A stretch of 64,000 bases of DNA from Serratia symbiotica (Periphyllus acericola) (GCF_964019515.1 NZ_OZ026452.1:1178001-1242000), one strand, 5' to 3'; shown: positions 41,990 to 59,802, counted from the stretch's first letter. Notes: a model not told the origin generated them from the sequence alone. Numbers and translations: made by a program.

Positions 41990-42065
41990 TGGCAGGGGCG
42001 GAGAGACTCGAACTCGCGACACCCGGTTTTGGAGACCGGTGCTCTACCAACTGAGCTACGCCCCT
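41990..42065 (-). tRNA. tRNA-Trp (CCA)
   Basis: The 76-nt gene with encoded CCA has anticodon loop CTCCAAA. It follows the tRNA-Asp at the distal end of the rRNA operon, as in E. coli rrnC. The T stem reads GCGAG/CTCTC, leaving a C opposite T at pair 50-64 where E. coli has a G-T wobble. Confidence 0.95.
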
Positions 42066-42118
42066 AAATTACGTCTAATACTGCGCCTGCTAAAGTTGGC
42101 AGACCTAATTCAATTAGG

Positions 42119-42195
42119 TGGCGGAACGGACGGGGCTCGAACCCGCGACCCCCTGCGTGACAGGCAGGTATTCTAGCCAACTGAACTACCGCTCC
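42119..42195 (-). tRNA. tRNA-Asp (GTC)
   Basis: The 77-nt gene GGAGCGGTAGTTCAGTTGGT ... TTCCGCCA has anticodon loop CTGTCAC. It lies between the 5S gene and tRNA-Trp of the minus-strand rRNA operon. Confidence 0.96.
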
Positions 42196-42284
42196 ACCAG
42201 TTCTTCTACGTTGCATCATGCTAGCAAAATCGACTTGGCCTATTTTGCGTATTATCAGCGGTCATACTGATAACGTTTAATTTG

Positions 42285-42405
42285 ATGCCTGGCAGTGTCC
42301 TACTCTCACATGGGGAGGCCCCACACTACCATCGGCGCTACGGCGTTTCACTGCTGAGTTCGGCATGGTATTCAGGTGGGGCCACCGCGCTATCGCCGCC
42401 AGGCA
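42285..42405 (-). rRNA. rrf: 5S rRNA
   Basis: The minus strand reads TGCCTGGCGGCGATAGCGCG to ACTGCCAGGCAT, 121 nt, the same sequence as the 5S of the plus-strand operon. Confidence 0.96.
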
Positions 42406-42508
42406 AAGTCTGTTTTATTCTCGGCCGTTACTGACGTAACCACCAGAACCAATCTCGGAACTTGCTGAAAATAACCTACCCCTGCCTCTAACACACCTTC
42501 GGTGTTGT

Positions 42509-43230
<722 letters not shown>

Positions 43231-43438
43231 CAACCCGAAGGTGTCTCACTTCGCATTGCAAACAGGTGAGTATCACTATGACAACTTGACCCTTACCCCA
43301 ATACATCTATGCAGGGGATAAGTTTCAGCCGTCATTTTTCAATTTTCAGCTTGTTCCAGATTGTTAAAGAGCAAAGTACTTCAGAGCATACTGTTGCCAG
43401 TACGCTCTGAAGTAGTGAAGCACCACACTCGGACTTTA

Positions 43439-43514
43439 TGGTGGAGCTAAGCGGGATCGAACCGCTGACCTCCTGCGTGCAAGGCAGGCGCTCTCCCAGC
43501 TGAGCTATAGCCCC
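43439..43514 (-). tRNA. tRNA-Ala (TGC)
   Basis: The 76-nt spacer tRNA GGGGCTATAGCTCAGCTGGG ... GCTCCACCA with anticodon TGC lies between the 16S gene and the truncated 23S gene. Confidence 0.97.
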
Positions 43515-43631
43515 GTACAGTAACTTGTAGAGACTTTTGAGATCAAAGCTTCTTTTTTTCTAGGCAAGGTATGGTGTTGCGACGCATATTTAAATATGTG
43601 AGCGCTACCATGACGCAGCATAGAAGAGAAG

Positions 43632-43708
<77 letters not shown>

Positions 43709-43781
43709 ATTAAGGTATTTCTGCTCGCTACTTTCATCAGACAATCTGTGTGAGCACGCCACACAAGTCAATATCTTTCGG

Positions 43782-45323
<1,542 letters not shown>

Positions 45324-45663
45324 GAAAGCTTGATATGCTTCAACGTGTGAAGCGCTGCTTAAAGATTTACTGCATGAATGTTACTTTAGTTAGTCACTCT
45401 TCAAGACTTGATATTTTTTCGTCCCAGAAAGGAAGGACGGGATATTGTCTTGTGGAGTGCCCACACAGATTGTCTGATAAATTGTTAAAGAGCGGTGGGT
45501 CAGCCGCAGCACAGCGGCAAGCTTGGGGTGGCGTACACTACGCTTTCCCTCTGAAGAGTCAAGCCATTATTTTGGCTTTTCCCTTGCTGATCCGGCGGCG
45601 TAGCTGCCGAAATACCGGGTCAGTGGGGGCGCATTATAGGGCGTTCTCGGCAGGCCGCAACAG
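45324..45663 (-). promoter_or_regulatory. rRNA operon leader with P1, P2 and boxA
   Basis: On the minus strand, P1 has TTGCGG (45655-45660), a 16-bp spacer and TATAAT (45633-45638), followed by a GC-rich discriminator. P2 has TTGACT (45557-45562) and a poor -10 TAGTGT. The boxA-like antiterminator GCTCTTTAACAATTT follows (about 45483-45497). This leader is shared with the plus-strand operon up to 45663, where similarity stops. Confidence 0.8.
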
Positions 45664-45947
45664 GTATTTTCAACAAAAACGGTTGTTTGCTGCATTCCAT
45701 AGCAACATCCCACCTTATACCCATTATCCCACCTTATACCCATTTGTGCACAAATTTATCCACAGGAGCGATTTGCACGGAAAATTTACGAGCGTCACGC
45801 AAACGTTTTCGCTACAATCCCCTGCGATAAAAACGTTCCCCCCCTTTAGGGAGCGTGACCTTAATTTGTGCCTGACCCCCCCCCTCATTAAGGTGGAAAT
45901 TCACGTAACGCTCTATATTACGACTCCAAAAGCCAAGGGATAAAACC
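45664..45947. other. purH upstream region
   Basis: A 19-bp unit starting ATCCCACCTTATACCC is repeated in tandem (45707-45725 and 45726-45744), followed by a consensus-like TTATCCACA (45756-45764). The PurR-type site lies further on. No gene is present. Confidence 0.5.
45797..45812 (+). promoter_or_regulatory. PurR operator upstream of purHD
   Basis: ACGCAAACGTTTTCGC fits the PurR box consensus (ACGCAAACGTTTTCNT) and lies 135 bp before purH, as expected for purine repression of purHD. Confidence 0.8.
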
Positions 45948-47537
45948 ATGCAACAACCTCGTCCAATCCGCCGGGCTCTGCTCAGCGTGTCTGACAAAGC
46001 CGGTATTGTTGAATTCGCCGAAGCGCTGTTAAGCAGGGGCGTTGAACTGCTCTCAACTGGCGGCACCGCCCGCCTGCTGGCAGAGGCCAATTTGCCTGTT
46101 ACCGAAGTTTCTGACTATACCGGTTTCCCGGAGATGATGGACGGACGAGTCAAGACCCTGCACCCTAAAATCCACGGCAGCATTCTCGGTCGCCGTGGTA
46201 AAGACGACACCATCATGAGACAACACGGTATTAAACCGATCGAAATGGTGGTAGTAAATCTGTATCCGTTTGCCCAAACCATAGCGCGCTTGGGCTGCTC
46301 ACTGGAAGATGCGGTCGAAAACATCGATATCGGCGGCCCAACCATGATACGTTCCGCTGCCAAGAACCATCAAGATGTCGCCATCGTGGTAAAGAGTAGC
46401 GACTATGCTGCTATCATTACCGAGATGGATAACAACAGCGGTTCACTGCAATACGCTACCCGTTTCGATCTGGCGATCAAAGCCTTCGAACATACCGCTG
46501 CCTATGACAGCATGATCGCTAACTACTTTGGCACGTTGGTGCCAGCCTACCACGGTGATGCCAAACAACCCTCAGGCCGCTTCCCTCGCACCCTGAACCT
46601 TAACTACATCAAACAGCAGGATATGCGCTACGGTGAGAACACTCACCAGCAGGCTGCTTTTTATACAGAAGAGAACGTGCGAGAAGCTTCCGTGGCTACC
46701 GCTAACCAGTTGCAGGGTAAGGCGCTGTCGTACAACAATATCGCCGACACTGACGCCGCGCTGGAGTGCGTAAAAGAGTTCACCGAACCAGCCTGTGTGA
46801 TCGTCAAACATGCCAATCCTTGCGGTGTGGCAATTGGCGACAACATTTTAGCGGCCTACAAGCGTGCTTATCAGACCGATCCTACCTCAGCGTTCGGCGG
46901 TATCATCGCCTTTAACCGTGAACTGGACGCCGCAACTGCGCAGGCCATCATCAGCTGCCAATTCGTGGAGGTGATTATCGCACCCTGCATCAGCCAAGAA
47001 GCCCGTACAGTGCTGGCGGTCAAACAGAACGTGCGTGTGCTGGCCTGCGGTCAGTGGCAGCATCGCGTTGCTGGCCTTGACTTCAAACGCGTTAACGGCG
47101 GTCTGGTGGTGCAAGATCGTGATCTGGGCATGGTGAATGAAGACGATCTTCGCGTAGTGTCTGAGCGCCAGCCAAGCGCACAGGAGTTACGCGATGCGCT
47201 GTTCTGCTGGAAGGTGGCCAAGTTCGTGAAGTCCAATGCTATCATCTATGCGCGCGGCAATATGACTATTGGTATAGGTGCCGGACAGATGAGTCGCGTG
47301 TATTCAGCTAAGATCGCCGGTATCAAGGCGGCAGACGAGGGTCTGGAAGTGAAAGGTTCTGCAATGGCGTCTGACGCCTTCTTCCCGTTTCGCGATGGCA
47401 TTGATGCTGCTGCTGCGATCGGCATCACTTGTGTGATCCAGCCGGGCGGTTCGATCAGAGATGACGAAGTGATTACTGCCGCCAATGAGCATGGCATGGC
47501 GATGATCTTCACTGACATGCGCCACTTCCGCCATTAA
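45948..47537 (+). CDS. purH: Bifunctional AICAR formyltransferase / IMP cyclohydrolase
   Basis: PurH carries out the last two steps of IMP synthesis. The 529-aa frame equals the E. coli length. The N-terminal MGS-like cyclohydrolase domain ([40 protein letters not shown]) is followed by the formyltransferase part with the catalytic Lys-His pair in [13 protein letters not shown] (about residue 286) and [16 protein letters not shown]. No lesion is seen. It starts with ATG 4 bases after AAGGGATAAAACC and is followed by purD after 48 bp, one operon under the PurR box. Confidence 0.97.
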   Translation: MQQPRPIRRALLSVSDKAGIVEFAEALLSRGVELLSTGGTARLLAEANLPVTEVSDYTGFPEMMDGRVKTLHPKIHGSILGRRGKDDTIMRQHGIKPIEMVVVNLYPFAQTIARLGCSLEDAVENIDIGGPTMIRSAAKNHQDVAIVVKSSDYAAIITEMDNNSGSLQYATRFDLAIKAFEHTAAYDSMIANYFGTLVPAYHGDAKQPSGRFPRTLNLNYIKQQDMRYGENTHQQAAFYTEENVREASVATANQLQGKALSYNNIADTDAALECVKEFTEPACVIVKHANPCGVAIGDNILAAYKRAYQTDPTSAFGGIIAFNRELDAATAQAIISCQFVEVIIAPCISQEARTVLAVKQNVRVLACGQWQHRVAGLDFKRVNGGLVVQDRDLGMVNEDDLRVVSERQPSAQELRDALFCWKVAKFVKSNAIIYARGNMTIGIGAGQMSRVYSAKIAGIKAADEGLEVKGSAMASDAFFPFRDGIDAAAAIGITCVIQPGGSIRDDEVITAANEHGMAMIFTDMRHFRH

Positions 47538-47585
47538 TCCCTTTTATTTCGTGTGCTACGGTGCACGCTATTCGTGGAGCATTTG

Positions 47586-48872
47586 ATGAATATTTTAATT
47601 ATCGGTAACGGCGGGCGTGAGCATGCGCTAGCCTGGAAAGCTGCCCAGTCGCCGCTGGCGGATAAAGTCTTTGTCGCGCCGGGCAACGCTGGCACCGCGC
47701 TGGAAGCCAAGCTGGAAAATGTGGCGATCTCTTCCATCGATATCCCGGCACTGCTTGCCTTTGCTCAGAGCCATGATATCGGCCTGACCATTGTTGGCCC
47801 AGAAGCGCCGCTAGTTATTGGTGTGGTTGACGCCTTCCAGGCCTCTGGCCTGAAAATCTTCGGGCCTTCGCAGGCAGCCGCTCAATTGGAAGGTTCCAAA
47901 GCCTTCACTAAAGATTTCCTGGCACGCCACAACATTCCCAGCGCTGAATACCAGCACTTCACTGAAGTTGAACCGGCGCTAGCTTACATCCTGAGTAAAG
48001 GCGTGCCAATCGTTATTAAGGCCGATGGCCTGGCAGCTGGCAAAGGCGTAATCGTTGCCATGACGCTGGCTGAAGCGGAAGACACAGTGCAGGATATGCT
48101 GGCCGGCAACGCTTTCGGTGACGCCGGCCACTGCATCGTGGTGGAGGAGTTCCTTGCCGGTGAAGAAGCCAGCTTTATTGTGATGGTTGATGGTGAACAT
48201 GTGGTGCCGATGGCCACCAGCCAGGATCACAAGCGCGTCGGCGATGGCGATACCGGCCTGAACACCGGTGGCATGGGTGCTTACTCTCCGGCACCCGTAG
48301 TGACTGACGAAATCCACGAGCGCGCCATGGATCAGGTGATCTGGCCAACGGTGCGTGGCATGGCGGCGGAAGGCAACATTTACGTTGGCTTTCTGTATGC
48401 CGGGCTAATGATCTCTGCCGATGGTCAGCCGAAAGTGATTGAGTTCAATTGTCGCTTCGGCGATCCTGAAACCCAGCCAATCATGCTACGCCTGCGTTCC
48501 GACTTGGTAGAGCTGTGTCTGACGGGAGCAGAAGGCAAACTGGGCGAGAAAACCTCCGACTGGGATGAACGCCCTGCTCTTGGCGTAGTGATGGCGGCCT
48601 GTGGCTATCCGGGCAATTACCACAGCGGCGAGGTCATTCAGGGGCTGTCACAGCAGGAATATGCTGACGGTAAAGTGTTCCATGCTGGTACATGCATGCA
48701 GGGTGATGATGAGGTAGTAACCAGCGGTGGCCGAGTACTCTGTGTGACTGCACTGGGCGCAACGGTTGAACAAGCGCAGCAACGCGCTTATCAGTTGACG
48801 GCAGGCATTCAGTGGCCAGGCAGCTTCTGTCGCAAGGATATCGGCTATCGGGCGATCGCACGCGGCAAGTGA
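47586..48872 (+). CDS. purD: Phosphoribosylamine-glycine ligase
   Basis: PurD joins glycine to phosphoribosylamine with ATP (second step of purine synthesis). The ATG at 47586 (MNILIIGNGGREHALAWKA) gives 428 aa, one less than E. coli; the frame upstream is not similar. The ATP-grasp fold is visible: KADGLAAGKGVIVAMTLAEA (about 145-164), EEFLAGEEASFIVMVDGEH, NTGGMGAYSPAPV and VIEFNCRFGDPETQ (metal-binding). No lesion. The downstream order has been disturbed: zraP and hupA expected near here are absent. Confidence 0.97.
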   Translation: MNILIIGNGGREHALAWKAAQSPLADKVFVAPGNAGTALEAKLENVAISSIDIPALLAFAQSHDIGLTIVGPEAPLVIGVVDAFQASGLKIFGPSQAAAQLEGSKAFTKDFLARHNIPSAEYQHFTEVEPALAYILSKGVPIVIKADGLAAGKGVIVAMTLAEAEDTVQDMLAGNAFGDAGHCIVVEEFLAGEEASFIVMVDGEHVVPMATSQDHKRVGDGDTGLNTGGMGAYSPAPVVTDEIHERAMDQVIWPTVRGMAAEGNIYVGFLYAGLMISADGQPKVIEFNCRFGDPETQPIMLRLRSDLVELCLTGAEGKLGEKTSDWDERPALGVVMAACGYPGNYHSGEVIQGLSQQEYADGKVFHAGTCMQGDDEVVTSGGRVLCVTALGATVEQAQQRAYQLTAGIQWPGSFCRKDIGYRAIARGK

Positions 48873-48929
48873 TCTGAATACCTGACACACATACAGGCTC
48901 CGCACTGCGGGGCCTCCTATAGTTGATCC

Positions 48930-49330
48930 TCGTTGGTTCCCAGCGGCATAAGTCGTCGTTTGCCACTAGCAGCAGTGCACGCCATTTTGGCGCGTCTAAC
49001 CAAGCGATATTCACCAGTTAGCCGCTGTTGCGCGCCCACTGTTCAATCCAGGCTTCGGAATTAGCAATCAATCCCGGTTTCAACCACTGCCCATCGCAGG
49101 TTTGTACCTCACCCCGCAGCCAACGCCCTTGCAACAGTTTAACTTTGCCTCTGCGCGCAGGGCATCACTTACCTCAAGGAGACGCAGCGCCTGGTACTGA
49201 TACAGTGCGATTTCGTCGCTGGACAATTGCTCGCGTCGGGTCGCCAGTTGGCGCTGCATAAAGCTCACTGTGCCGTCATCGGCAAAGCGTAGCTGGGTGG
49301 AATCCCAACGACCATCAGCGTCGCTACCGA
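48930..49330 (-). pseudogene. yjaH: yjaH (DUF1481) C-terminal remnant
   Basis: The minus strand reads [40 protein letters not shown], then after a frameshift [19 protein letters not shown], and after a stop LVNIAWLDAPKWRALLLVAN, following the C-terminal part of the lipoprotein YjaH. YjaH lies near purD in E. coli. The N-terminal part with the lipobox is gone, replaced by a piece of cra. Confidence 0.78.
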
Positions 49331-49625
49331 ACAGGCGATCAACAACTGATAGCCACGCTGACGCGCCTGACGCTCCAGATAGTTGGCGATACGGGTATAA
49401 CTGGTATTTTTCCAAATCCGGTATCACCAAGCCGATAGAGCGGGTTCTTCCGGCACGCAATCCTGCGGCGACAGCATTAGGGTGATAGTTATTTTCCTTG
49501 ACTACGGCCATCACTTTTTCGACGGTTTTATCGCTGACACGATACCGCTTTGCTTTGCCATTGATAACATAGCTGGCCGTTGTGCGCGAAACACCCGCGA
49601 GGCGGGCGATTTCATCCAATTTCAC
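49331..49625 (-). pseudogene. cra: cra (fruR) N-terminal remnant: catabolite repressor/activator
   Basis: [20 protein letters not shown] and [20 protein letters not shown] are the LacI-type helix-turn-helix and hinge of Cra, with [20 protein letters not shown] after them. A one-base shift follows ([20 protein letters not shown] is in the next frame), and from about QLLIACS the sequence passes into yjaH. The effector domain is missing, so regulation of glycolysis and gluconeogenesis by Cra is lost unless another copy exists. The upstream side ends 8 bp before IS H. Confidence 0.9.
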
Positions 49626-49633
49626 GTTAACCC

Positions 49634-50688
49634 GGCTTTGTTGAATAAATAGGATTTGGAATAAAGAGTTCCCTGAATGTGCATCTTTCAGGCGAGGCGT
49701 ATACTTTCTGGCATACCGGCGATCCTCATCTTGTTTAATGCACAGATCATGGCCAGCGCCTCTGCAACTTGCCCATCATAATATCGCAGCGACAGGTGAC
49801 CACCAAATAGCTGTTTTACTCTGTACCTCGCTGTTGCCGCTATCGAACGTCGGTGGTAGCCTGTGATACTTTTCCACCGTGTGTTGTCTCTGGTAACGTG
49901 CTGGTTCGCCACCGCTTGATTTCGCTCTGCATAGTCTGCCAACCAATAACGGGCTCCGCTGCTGGGCGGTATTAACGCCCTGAGCCTCTTGCGCCTTAAC
50001 TCATCATCACACACTCGCGTATCCTAAGCCCGATCCGCCGAGGCGACTTTGATTTTACGGTACCTCTGACGGATGAGACCTGGGAAGGCTTCCATATCGG
50101 TAACATTGCTCAAGGAAAGGTCAGCACAGATGACCTGATGTGTTTCTGTATCTACGGCCAAATGCAGTTTTCGCCAGATCCGCCGTTTTTCCTGACCGTG
50201 TTTTTTTGCCATCCACTCGCCTTAACCCAACACGTTGAGCCCGCTAGAGTCGATAACGAGGTGCGCAATTTCACCCGGCGTTGGGGTTTTAAACGGGACA
50301 TGGCCGGACTTCGCCCGCTTACTGATGCAGGTGTCGTCCGGGTAGTTCAACGGCACTTTGATCAGTGTGACAATGGAGTCGACGAAGCCCTGGAGGGCGC
50401 GAAGTGTTAGGCCGAAAATCCGTTTCAGCATCAATACGCTGGTGATTGCCATATCGGAATAATGTGGTGGGCGACCACGCAGAGAAGGTTTTGCCTCGCA
50501 GTACCAGGCGTGAAGTACCGTTTCATCCCCCCAGCAAGTGAGTAAACCCCGAGTGATAAGGGCGTTGTTGTAAGCCTTCCAGTTGGTGATGTTGAACTTT
50601 TGCTGGGCCACGGAATGTCGCTATGTTGACAGAAGGAGAGTGATCTGATCCTCGTCCCTGCCAAAAGTTCGATTTATTCAACAACGCC
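49634..50688 (-). mobile_element. IS903-like element, copy H (near full length)
   Basis: The element is 1055 bp, close to the 1057 bp of IS903, with both ends. The transposase starts VAQQKFNITNWKAYNN near 50611. TAA breaks the LG-E-GEW motif (about 50224), the amber is at 50024-50026 and the third catalytic residue is Ala. The three resulting pieces are otherwise well conserved. The flanking 9-mers differ (cgttaaccc, ttataccca). Confidence 0.94.
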
Positions 50689-50689
50689 T

Positions 50690-50773
50690 TATACCCATCA
50701 TATTTCACGTTGCTTGTGCGTTAGCTTTCCCCGCTCACCCCCGTTACTTAATGGGGTAAACACCTGGGGATCT
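50690..50773. repeat. ERIC (intergenic repeat unit) element 2
   Basis: TATACCCATCATATTTCACG, TTGCTTGTGCGTTAGCTTTC, CGCTCACCCCCGTTACTTAA and ACCTGGGGATC follow the ERIC consensus in the same orientation as element 1. It abuts the end of IS H. Confidence 0.82.
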
Positions 50774-51121
50774 ACTGCGTTGCCGACTTCCTGCAACGCG
50801 AAATTTTTAGGGTATAGCTGCATCCGCTATTTATCGCCACTTTAAGTTACGCAGCAACCACACTTTGCGTGCTGGTCGCCCAATAAAAACTTGGTCTGTT
50901 TACTTTCTCCCCTTCTGTTACCTAATTACCACGCTTTAGTGAAGACAGATCTTGCGATGGATCTTTCATCGCTAGATCCTCATCAACTGCTGACTCGACA
51001 CAGTAGATCGGTTACAATTACATTACAGGCTATTTTTAGTGGGTCGGCACCCTCTGATCCCCTCTTTAGAATCCCTCAGGGGAATGGCACAATACCCCGC
51101 GTTCGTCATTAAGGTAACTAG
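50774..51121. other. argS upstream region, no gene seen
   Basis: Sequence of about 350 bp that should carry the argS promoter. A short open frame at 50891-51112 has no recognisable similarity. Confidence 0.4.
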
Positions 51122-52852
51122 TTGAATATTCAGGTTTTTCTCTCAGATAAAGTCAACCAAGCACTGATTGCCGCAGGCGCGCCAGCAGATTGCGAAGCGC
51201 AGGTACGTCAGTCAGCCAAAGCGCAATTTGGTAATTACCAGGTCAACGGCGTGATGTCGGCTGCCAAGAAACTTGGCATGCCACCGCGCCAACTGGCAGA
51301 AAAAGTGCTGCAATTGTTGGAGCTTGGTGACATCGCTAGCAAAGTGGAGATCGCTGGCCCCGGCTTTATCAATGTTTTCCTGAACAGTGCATGGCTAGCC
51401 CGCCAGATCGATTGGGTGTTGAACGTCCCAAAACTCGGTGTTACAGCGGTTGAACCGCAAACTATTGTTATCGATTACTCGGCACCAAATGTGGCTAAAG
51501 AGATGCATGTCGGTCACTTGCGCTCTACCATTATCGGTGACGCTGCCGCGCGTACTCTGGAATTTTTGGGTCACAACGTGATCCGCGCCAACCATGTAGG
51601 CGATTGGGGCACCCAATTCGGCATGCTGATCGCCTATCTAGAAAAAATGCAGAATGAAAATGCCAGCGACATGGGTCTGTCCGATCTGGAAAAGTTCTAT
51701 CGCCAAGCCAAGAAACATTATGATAAAGATAGCGAATTCGCCGCGCGCGCCCGCGCCTACGTGGTCAAGCTACAAGGCGGCGACCCTTACTGCCAGAAAA
51801 TGTGGCGTAAGCTTGTCGATATCACCATGGCACAAAACCAGCTCATCTATAACCGCCTGAACGTAACCCTGACTGAAGGCGACGTGATGGGCGAAAGCCT
51901 CTACAACGCAATGCTGCCAGGCATCGTCGCCGATCTGAAGGCCAAAGGGCTGGCGGTGGAAAGCGAAGATGCCACCGTGGTATTCCTTGATGAATACCAG
52001 AACAAGGATGGGGAGCCGATGGGCGTCATCATCCAGAAAAAGGATAACGGCTACCTATATACCACCACCGATCTCGCCTGTGCCAAATACCGTTACGAAA
52101 CCCTGGGTGCCAACCGTGTGCTGTACTACACCGATTCACGCCAGCATCAGCACCTGATGCAAGCCTGGGCTATCGTGCGCAAAGCGGGCTATGTGCCGGA
52201 GTCCGTTTCACTGGAACACCACTTGTTGGGCATGATGTTAGGCAAAGATGGCAAGCCGTTTAAAACCCGCGCTGGTGGAACAGTGAAACTGTCTGATCTG
52301 TTAGATGAAGCCATCGAACGCGCCGGGCAGTTGATCGCGAGCAAAAATCCTCATATGCCAGCACAAGAAATAACTCAACTGGCTCGCGTGGTCGGCATCG
52401 GCGCAGTGAAATACTCTGACCTATCAAAAAGCCGAACCACTGACTATATCTTCAACTGGGATAACATGCTGGCCTTCGAAGGCAATACCGCACCTTATAT
52501 GCAATACGCCTATACCCGCATCGTGTCGGTATTCAAACGCGCAGGGATTGACGAAAGCAACCTAACCCTGCTTCTGGTAATGAGCGAAGAGCATGAAATC
52601 GCCTTGGCAACGCGCCTGCTACAGTTTGAAGAGGCACTCACTGCGGTGGCGCGTGAAGGTACACCGCATATCATGTGTAGCTACCTGTACGAGCTGGCTG
52701 GGCTGTTCTCCAGCTTCTATGAACACTGCCAGATCCTCAATGGCGACAATGAAGTAGTGCGTCAGAGTCGCTTAAAGTTGGCTCTGCTGACATCCAGAAC
52801 ACTGAAAACCGGCCTGGATACGTTGGGTATCGAAACCGTTGAACGCATGTGA
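51122..52852 (+). CDS. argS: Arginyl-tRNA synthetase
   Basis: The 576-aa class I synthetase charges tRNA-Arg. The start codon is TTG at 51122 ([20 protein letters not shown] follows), fixed by alignment with the E. coli N-terminus; AAGGTAACT lies upstream as ribosome site. The HIGH-type motif is in [20 protein letters not shown] (about 122-141), and the catalytic core continues [14 protein letters not shown] and [15 protein letters not shown]. The C-terminal DALR anticodon-binding domain ends [12 protein letters not shown], as in E. coli. No lesion. It is bordered by ERIC and IS H upstream and IS I downstream. Confidence 0.97.
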   Translation: MNIQVFLSDKVNQALIAAGAPADCEAQVRQSAKAQFGNYQVNGVMSAAKKLGMPPRQLAEKVLQLLELGDIASKVEIAGPGFINVFLNSAWLARQIDWVLNVPKLGVTAVEPQTIVIDYSAPNVAKEMHVGHLRSTIIGDAAARTLEFLGHNVIRANHVGDWGTQFGMLIAYLEKMQNENASDMGLSDLEKFYRQAKKHYDKDSEFAARARAYVVKLQGGDPYCQKMWRKLVDITMAQNQLIYNRLNVTLTEGDVMGESLYNAMLPGIVADLKAKGLAVESEDATVVFLDEYQNKDGEPMGVIIQKKDNGYLYTTTDLACAKYRYETLGANRVLYYTDSRQHQHLMQAWAIVRKAGYVPESVSLEHHLLGMMLGKDGKPFKTRAGGTVKLSDLLDEAIERAGQLIASKNPHMPAQEITQLARVVGIGAVKYSDLSKSRTTDYIFNWDNMLAFEGNTAPYMQYAYTRIVSVFKRAGIDESNLTLLLVMSEEHEIALATRLLQFEEALTAVAREGTPHIMCSYLYELAGLFSSFYEHCQILNGDNEVVRQSRLKLALLTSRTLKTGLDTLGIETVERM

Positions 52853-53229
52853 GCCATGTCGTTCGCTCGATAGCAAAAAGGGTCACCATGGTGGCTAATG
52901 CTGTTCGTTTAAGGCATCAGGTGACCTTCACACATGCCATTGCTGTGGCACAGCGGCCAGCATTTCATTGACATCCTCCACACTATAAATGATGTGGAGG
53001 ATATCAAATCCTTTCGTAGTTATAGCAGCAAGAAATTAGCGTTAACTCAACGTCTGCGATGCTGTAAACAAGTCTATGTTCTCTATCTATACACAGTGAA
53101 TACAGAGCAGAATTTTTGTGGTGACGACGTCGTTCCAGCTTACTGATGCCAGTAAACGGATTGGTATTAGTGACCTTAGTAAACCGGCAGACACGCCCAT
53201 CGACCTTTACGTTATTTTCTTGCAAATAT
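52853..53229. other. Region after argS without a recognised gene, with a hairpin
   Basis: ATCCTCCACA (52973-52982) and TGTGGAGGAT (52993-53002) form a perfect 10-bp stem with a 10-nt loop, no T-run. No coding frame is recognisable up to IS I. Confidence 0.5.
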
Positions 53230-54311
53230 GGCTTTGTTGAATAAATCGGATTTGGAATTCGGATTTGGAATTCGGATTTGGAATAAAGAGTCCCCTGAAT
53301 GGGCAGCTTTCAGGCAAGGCGTACACTTTCTGGCATACCGGCGAGCGTCATCTTGTTTAATGCACAGATTATGTGCCAGCGCCTCTGCAACTTGCCCATC
53401 ATAATCTCGCAGCGACAGGTGACCACCAAATAGCTGTTTTACTCTATACCTCGATGTTGCCGCTATCGAACGTCGGTGGTAGCCTGTGATACTTTTCCAC
53501 CGTGTGTTGTCTCCGGTAACGCGCTGGTTCACCACCGCTTGATTTCGCTCTGCATAGTCTGCCGACCAATAACGGGCTCCGCTGCTGGGCGGTATTAACG
53601 CCTTGAGCTTCTTGCCCCTTAACTCATCATCACACACTCGCGTATCCTAAGCCCGATCCGCTGAGGCGACTTTGATTTTACGGTACCTCTGACGGATGAG
53701 ACCTGGGAAGGCTTCGGTATCGGTGACATTGCTCAAGGAAAGGTCAGCACAGATGACCTCATGTGTTTCTGTATCTACGGCCAAATGCAATTTTCGCCAG
53801 ATCCGCCGTTTTTCCTGACCGTATTTTTTTACTTTCCACTCCCCTTCACCCAACACGTTGAGCCCGCTAGAGTCGATAACGAGGTGCGCAATTTCACCCG
53901 GCGTTGCGGTTTTAAACGGGACATGGCCGGACTTTGCCCGCTTACTGATGCAGGTGTCGTCCGGGCAGTTCAACGGCACTTTGATCAGTGTGACAATGGA
54001 GTCGACAAAGCCCTGGAGGGCGCGAAGTGTCAGGCCGAAAATCCGTTTCAGCATCAATACGCTGGTGATTGCCATATCGGAATAATGTTGTCGGCGACCA
54101 CGCAGAGAAGGTTTTGCCTCGCAGTACCAGGCGTGAAGTGCCGTTTCATCCCCCCAGCAAGTGAGTGAACCCCGAGTGATAAGGGCGTTGTTGTAATCCT
54201 TCCAGTTGGTGTTGTTGAACTTTTGCTGGGCCACGGAATGTCGCTATTTTGACAGAAGGAGAGTGATCTGATCCGCGTGCCGGCCAAAAGTTAGATTTAT
54301 TCAACAACGCC
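53230..54311 (-). mobile_element. IS903-like element, copy I (best preserved transposase)
   Basis: The 1082-bp element has ends GGCTTTGTTGAATAAATCGG and, at 54311, the complement of GGCGTTGTTGAATAAATC. The transposase begins at a GTG (54234, AQQKFNNTNWKDYNN) and matches IS903 (IS5 family): first catalytic Asp in LVIDSSGLNVLGEGEW, second in VASADRA, directly before the amber at 53647-53649 where IS903 has Tyr. The third catalytic position in YHRRSIAATSRYRVK is Ala where IS903 has Glu. A one-base insertion near 53370 shifts the last 45 codons. Near the right end GGATTTGGAATTC is tandemly repeated. No target duplication is seen. Confidence 0.95.
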
Positions 54312-54319
54312 CCCTTTTG

Positions 54320-54696
54320 CTTAAAAAAACGTGTTTAAAAATTTTTTTGCATTTAGGTGTTGCGGCCTGCTGAGAACGCCCTATAATGCGCCCCCACTGA
54401 CCCGGTATTTCGGCAGCTACGCCGCCGGATCAGCAAGGGAAAAGCCAAAATAATGGCTTGACTCTTCAGAGGGAAAGCGTAGTGTACGCCACCCCAAGCT
54501 TGCCGCTGTGCTGCGGCTGACCCACCGCTCTTTAACAATTTATCAGACAATCTGTGTGGGCACTCCACAAGACAATATCCCGTCCTTCCTTTCTGGGACG
54601 AAAAAATATCAAGTCTTGAAGAGTGACTAACTAAAGTAACATTCATGCAGTAAATCTTTAAGCAGCGCTTCACACGTTGAAGCATATCAAGCTTTC
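54320..54696 (+). promoter_or_regulatory. rRNA operon promoters and leader (plus strand)
   Basis: An A/T-rich UP-like stretch (54321-54355) precedes P1: TTGCGG (54360-54365), 16 bp, TATAAT (54382-54387). P2 has TTGACT near 54458. The boxA-like GCTCTTTAACAATTT lies at about 54527. IS I ends 9 bp before the UP-like stretch, so upstream activator sites may have been lost. Confidence 0.8.
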
Positions 54697-56238
<1,542 letters not shown>

Positions 56239-56311
56239 CCGAAAGATATTGACTTGTGTGGCGTGCTCACACAGATTGTCTGATGAAAGTAGCGAGCAGA
56301 AATACCTTAAT

Positions 56312-56388
<77 letters not shown>

Positions 56389-56505
56389 CTTCTCTTCTAT
56401 GCTGCGTCATGGTAGCGCTCACATATTTAAATATGCGTCGCAACACCATACCTTGCCTAGAAAAAAAGAAGCTTTGATCTCAAAAGTCTCTACAAGTTAC
56501 TGTAC

Positions 56506-56581
56506 GGGGCTATAGCTCAGCTGGGAGAGCGCCTGCCTTGCACGCAGGAGGTCAGCGGTTCGATCCCGCTTAGCTCCACCA
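56506..56581 (+). tRNA. tRNA-Ala (TGC)
   Basis: The 76-nt spacer tRNA with encoded CCA is identical to the minus-operon copy. Confidence 0.98.
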
Positions 56582-56792
56582 TAAAGTCCGAGTGTGGTGC
56601 TTCACTACTTCAGAGCGTACTGGCAACAGTATGCTCTGAAGTACTTTGCTCTTTAACAATCTGGAACAAGCTGAAAATTGAAAAATGACGGCTGAAACTT
56701 ATCCCCTGCATAGATGTATTGGGGTAAGGGTCAAGTTGTCATAGTGATACTCACCTGTTTGCAATGCGAAGTGAGACACCTTCGGGTTGTAA

Positions 56793-59699
<2,907 letters not shown>

Positions 59700-59802
59700 A
59701 CAACACCGAAGGTGTGTTAGAGGCAGGGGTAGGTTATTTTCAGCAAGTTCCGAGATTGGTTCTGGTGGTTACGTCAGTAACGGCCGAGAATAAAACAGAC
59801 TT

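Noticed and set aside
45756..45764. TTATCCACA, a consensus DnaA box, upstream of purH
   Set aside because: A single 9-mer is expected about every 130 kb per two strands by chance; no cluster, no AT-rich unwinding region and no dnaA or gidA nearby, so no origin is claimed.
53248..53290. Tandem GGATTTGGAATTC repeats near the right end of IS I
   Set aside because: A simple slippage-type triplication inside one IS copy; noted in the feature, not thought to have a role.
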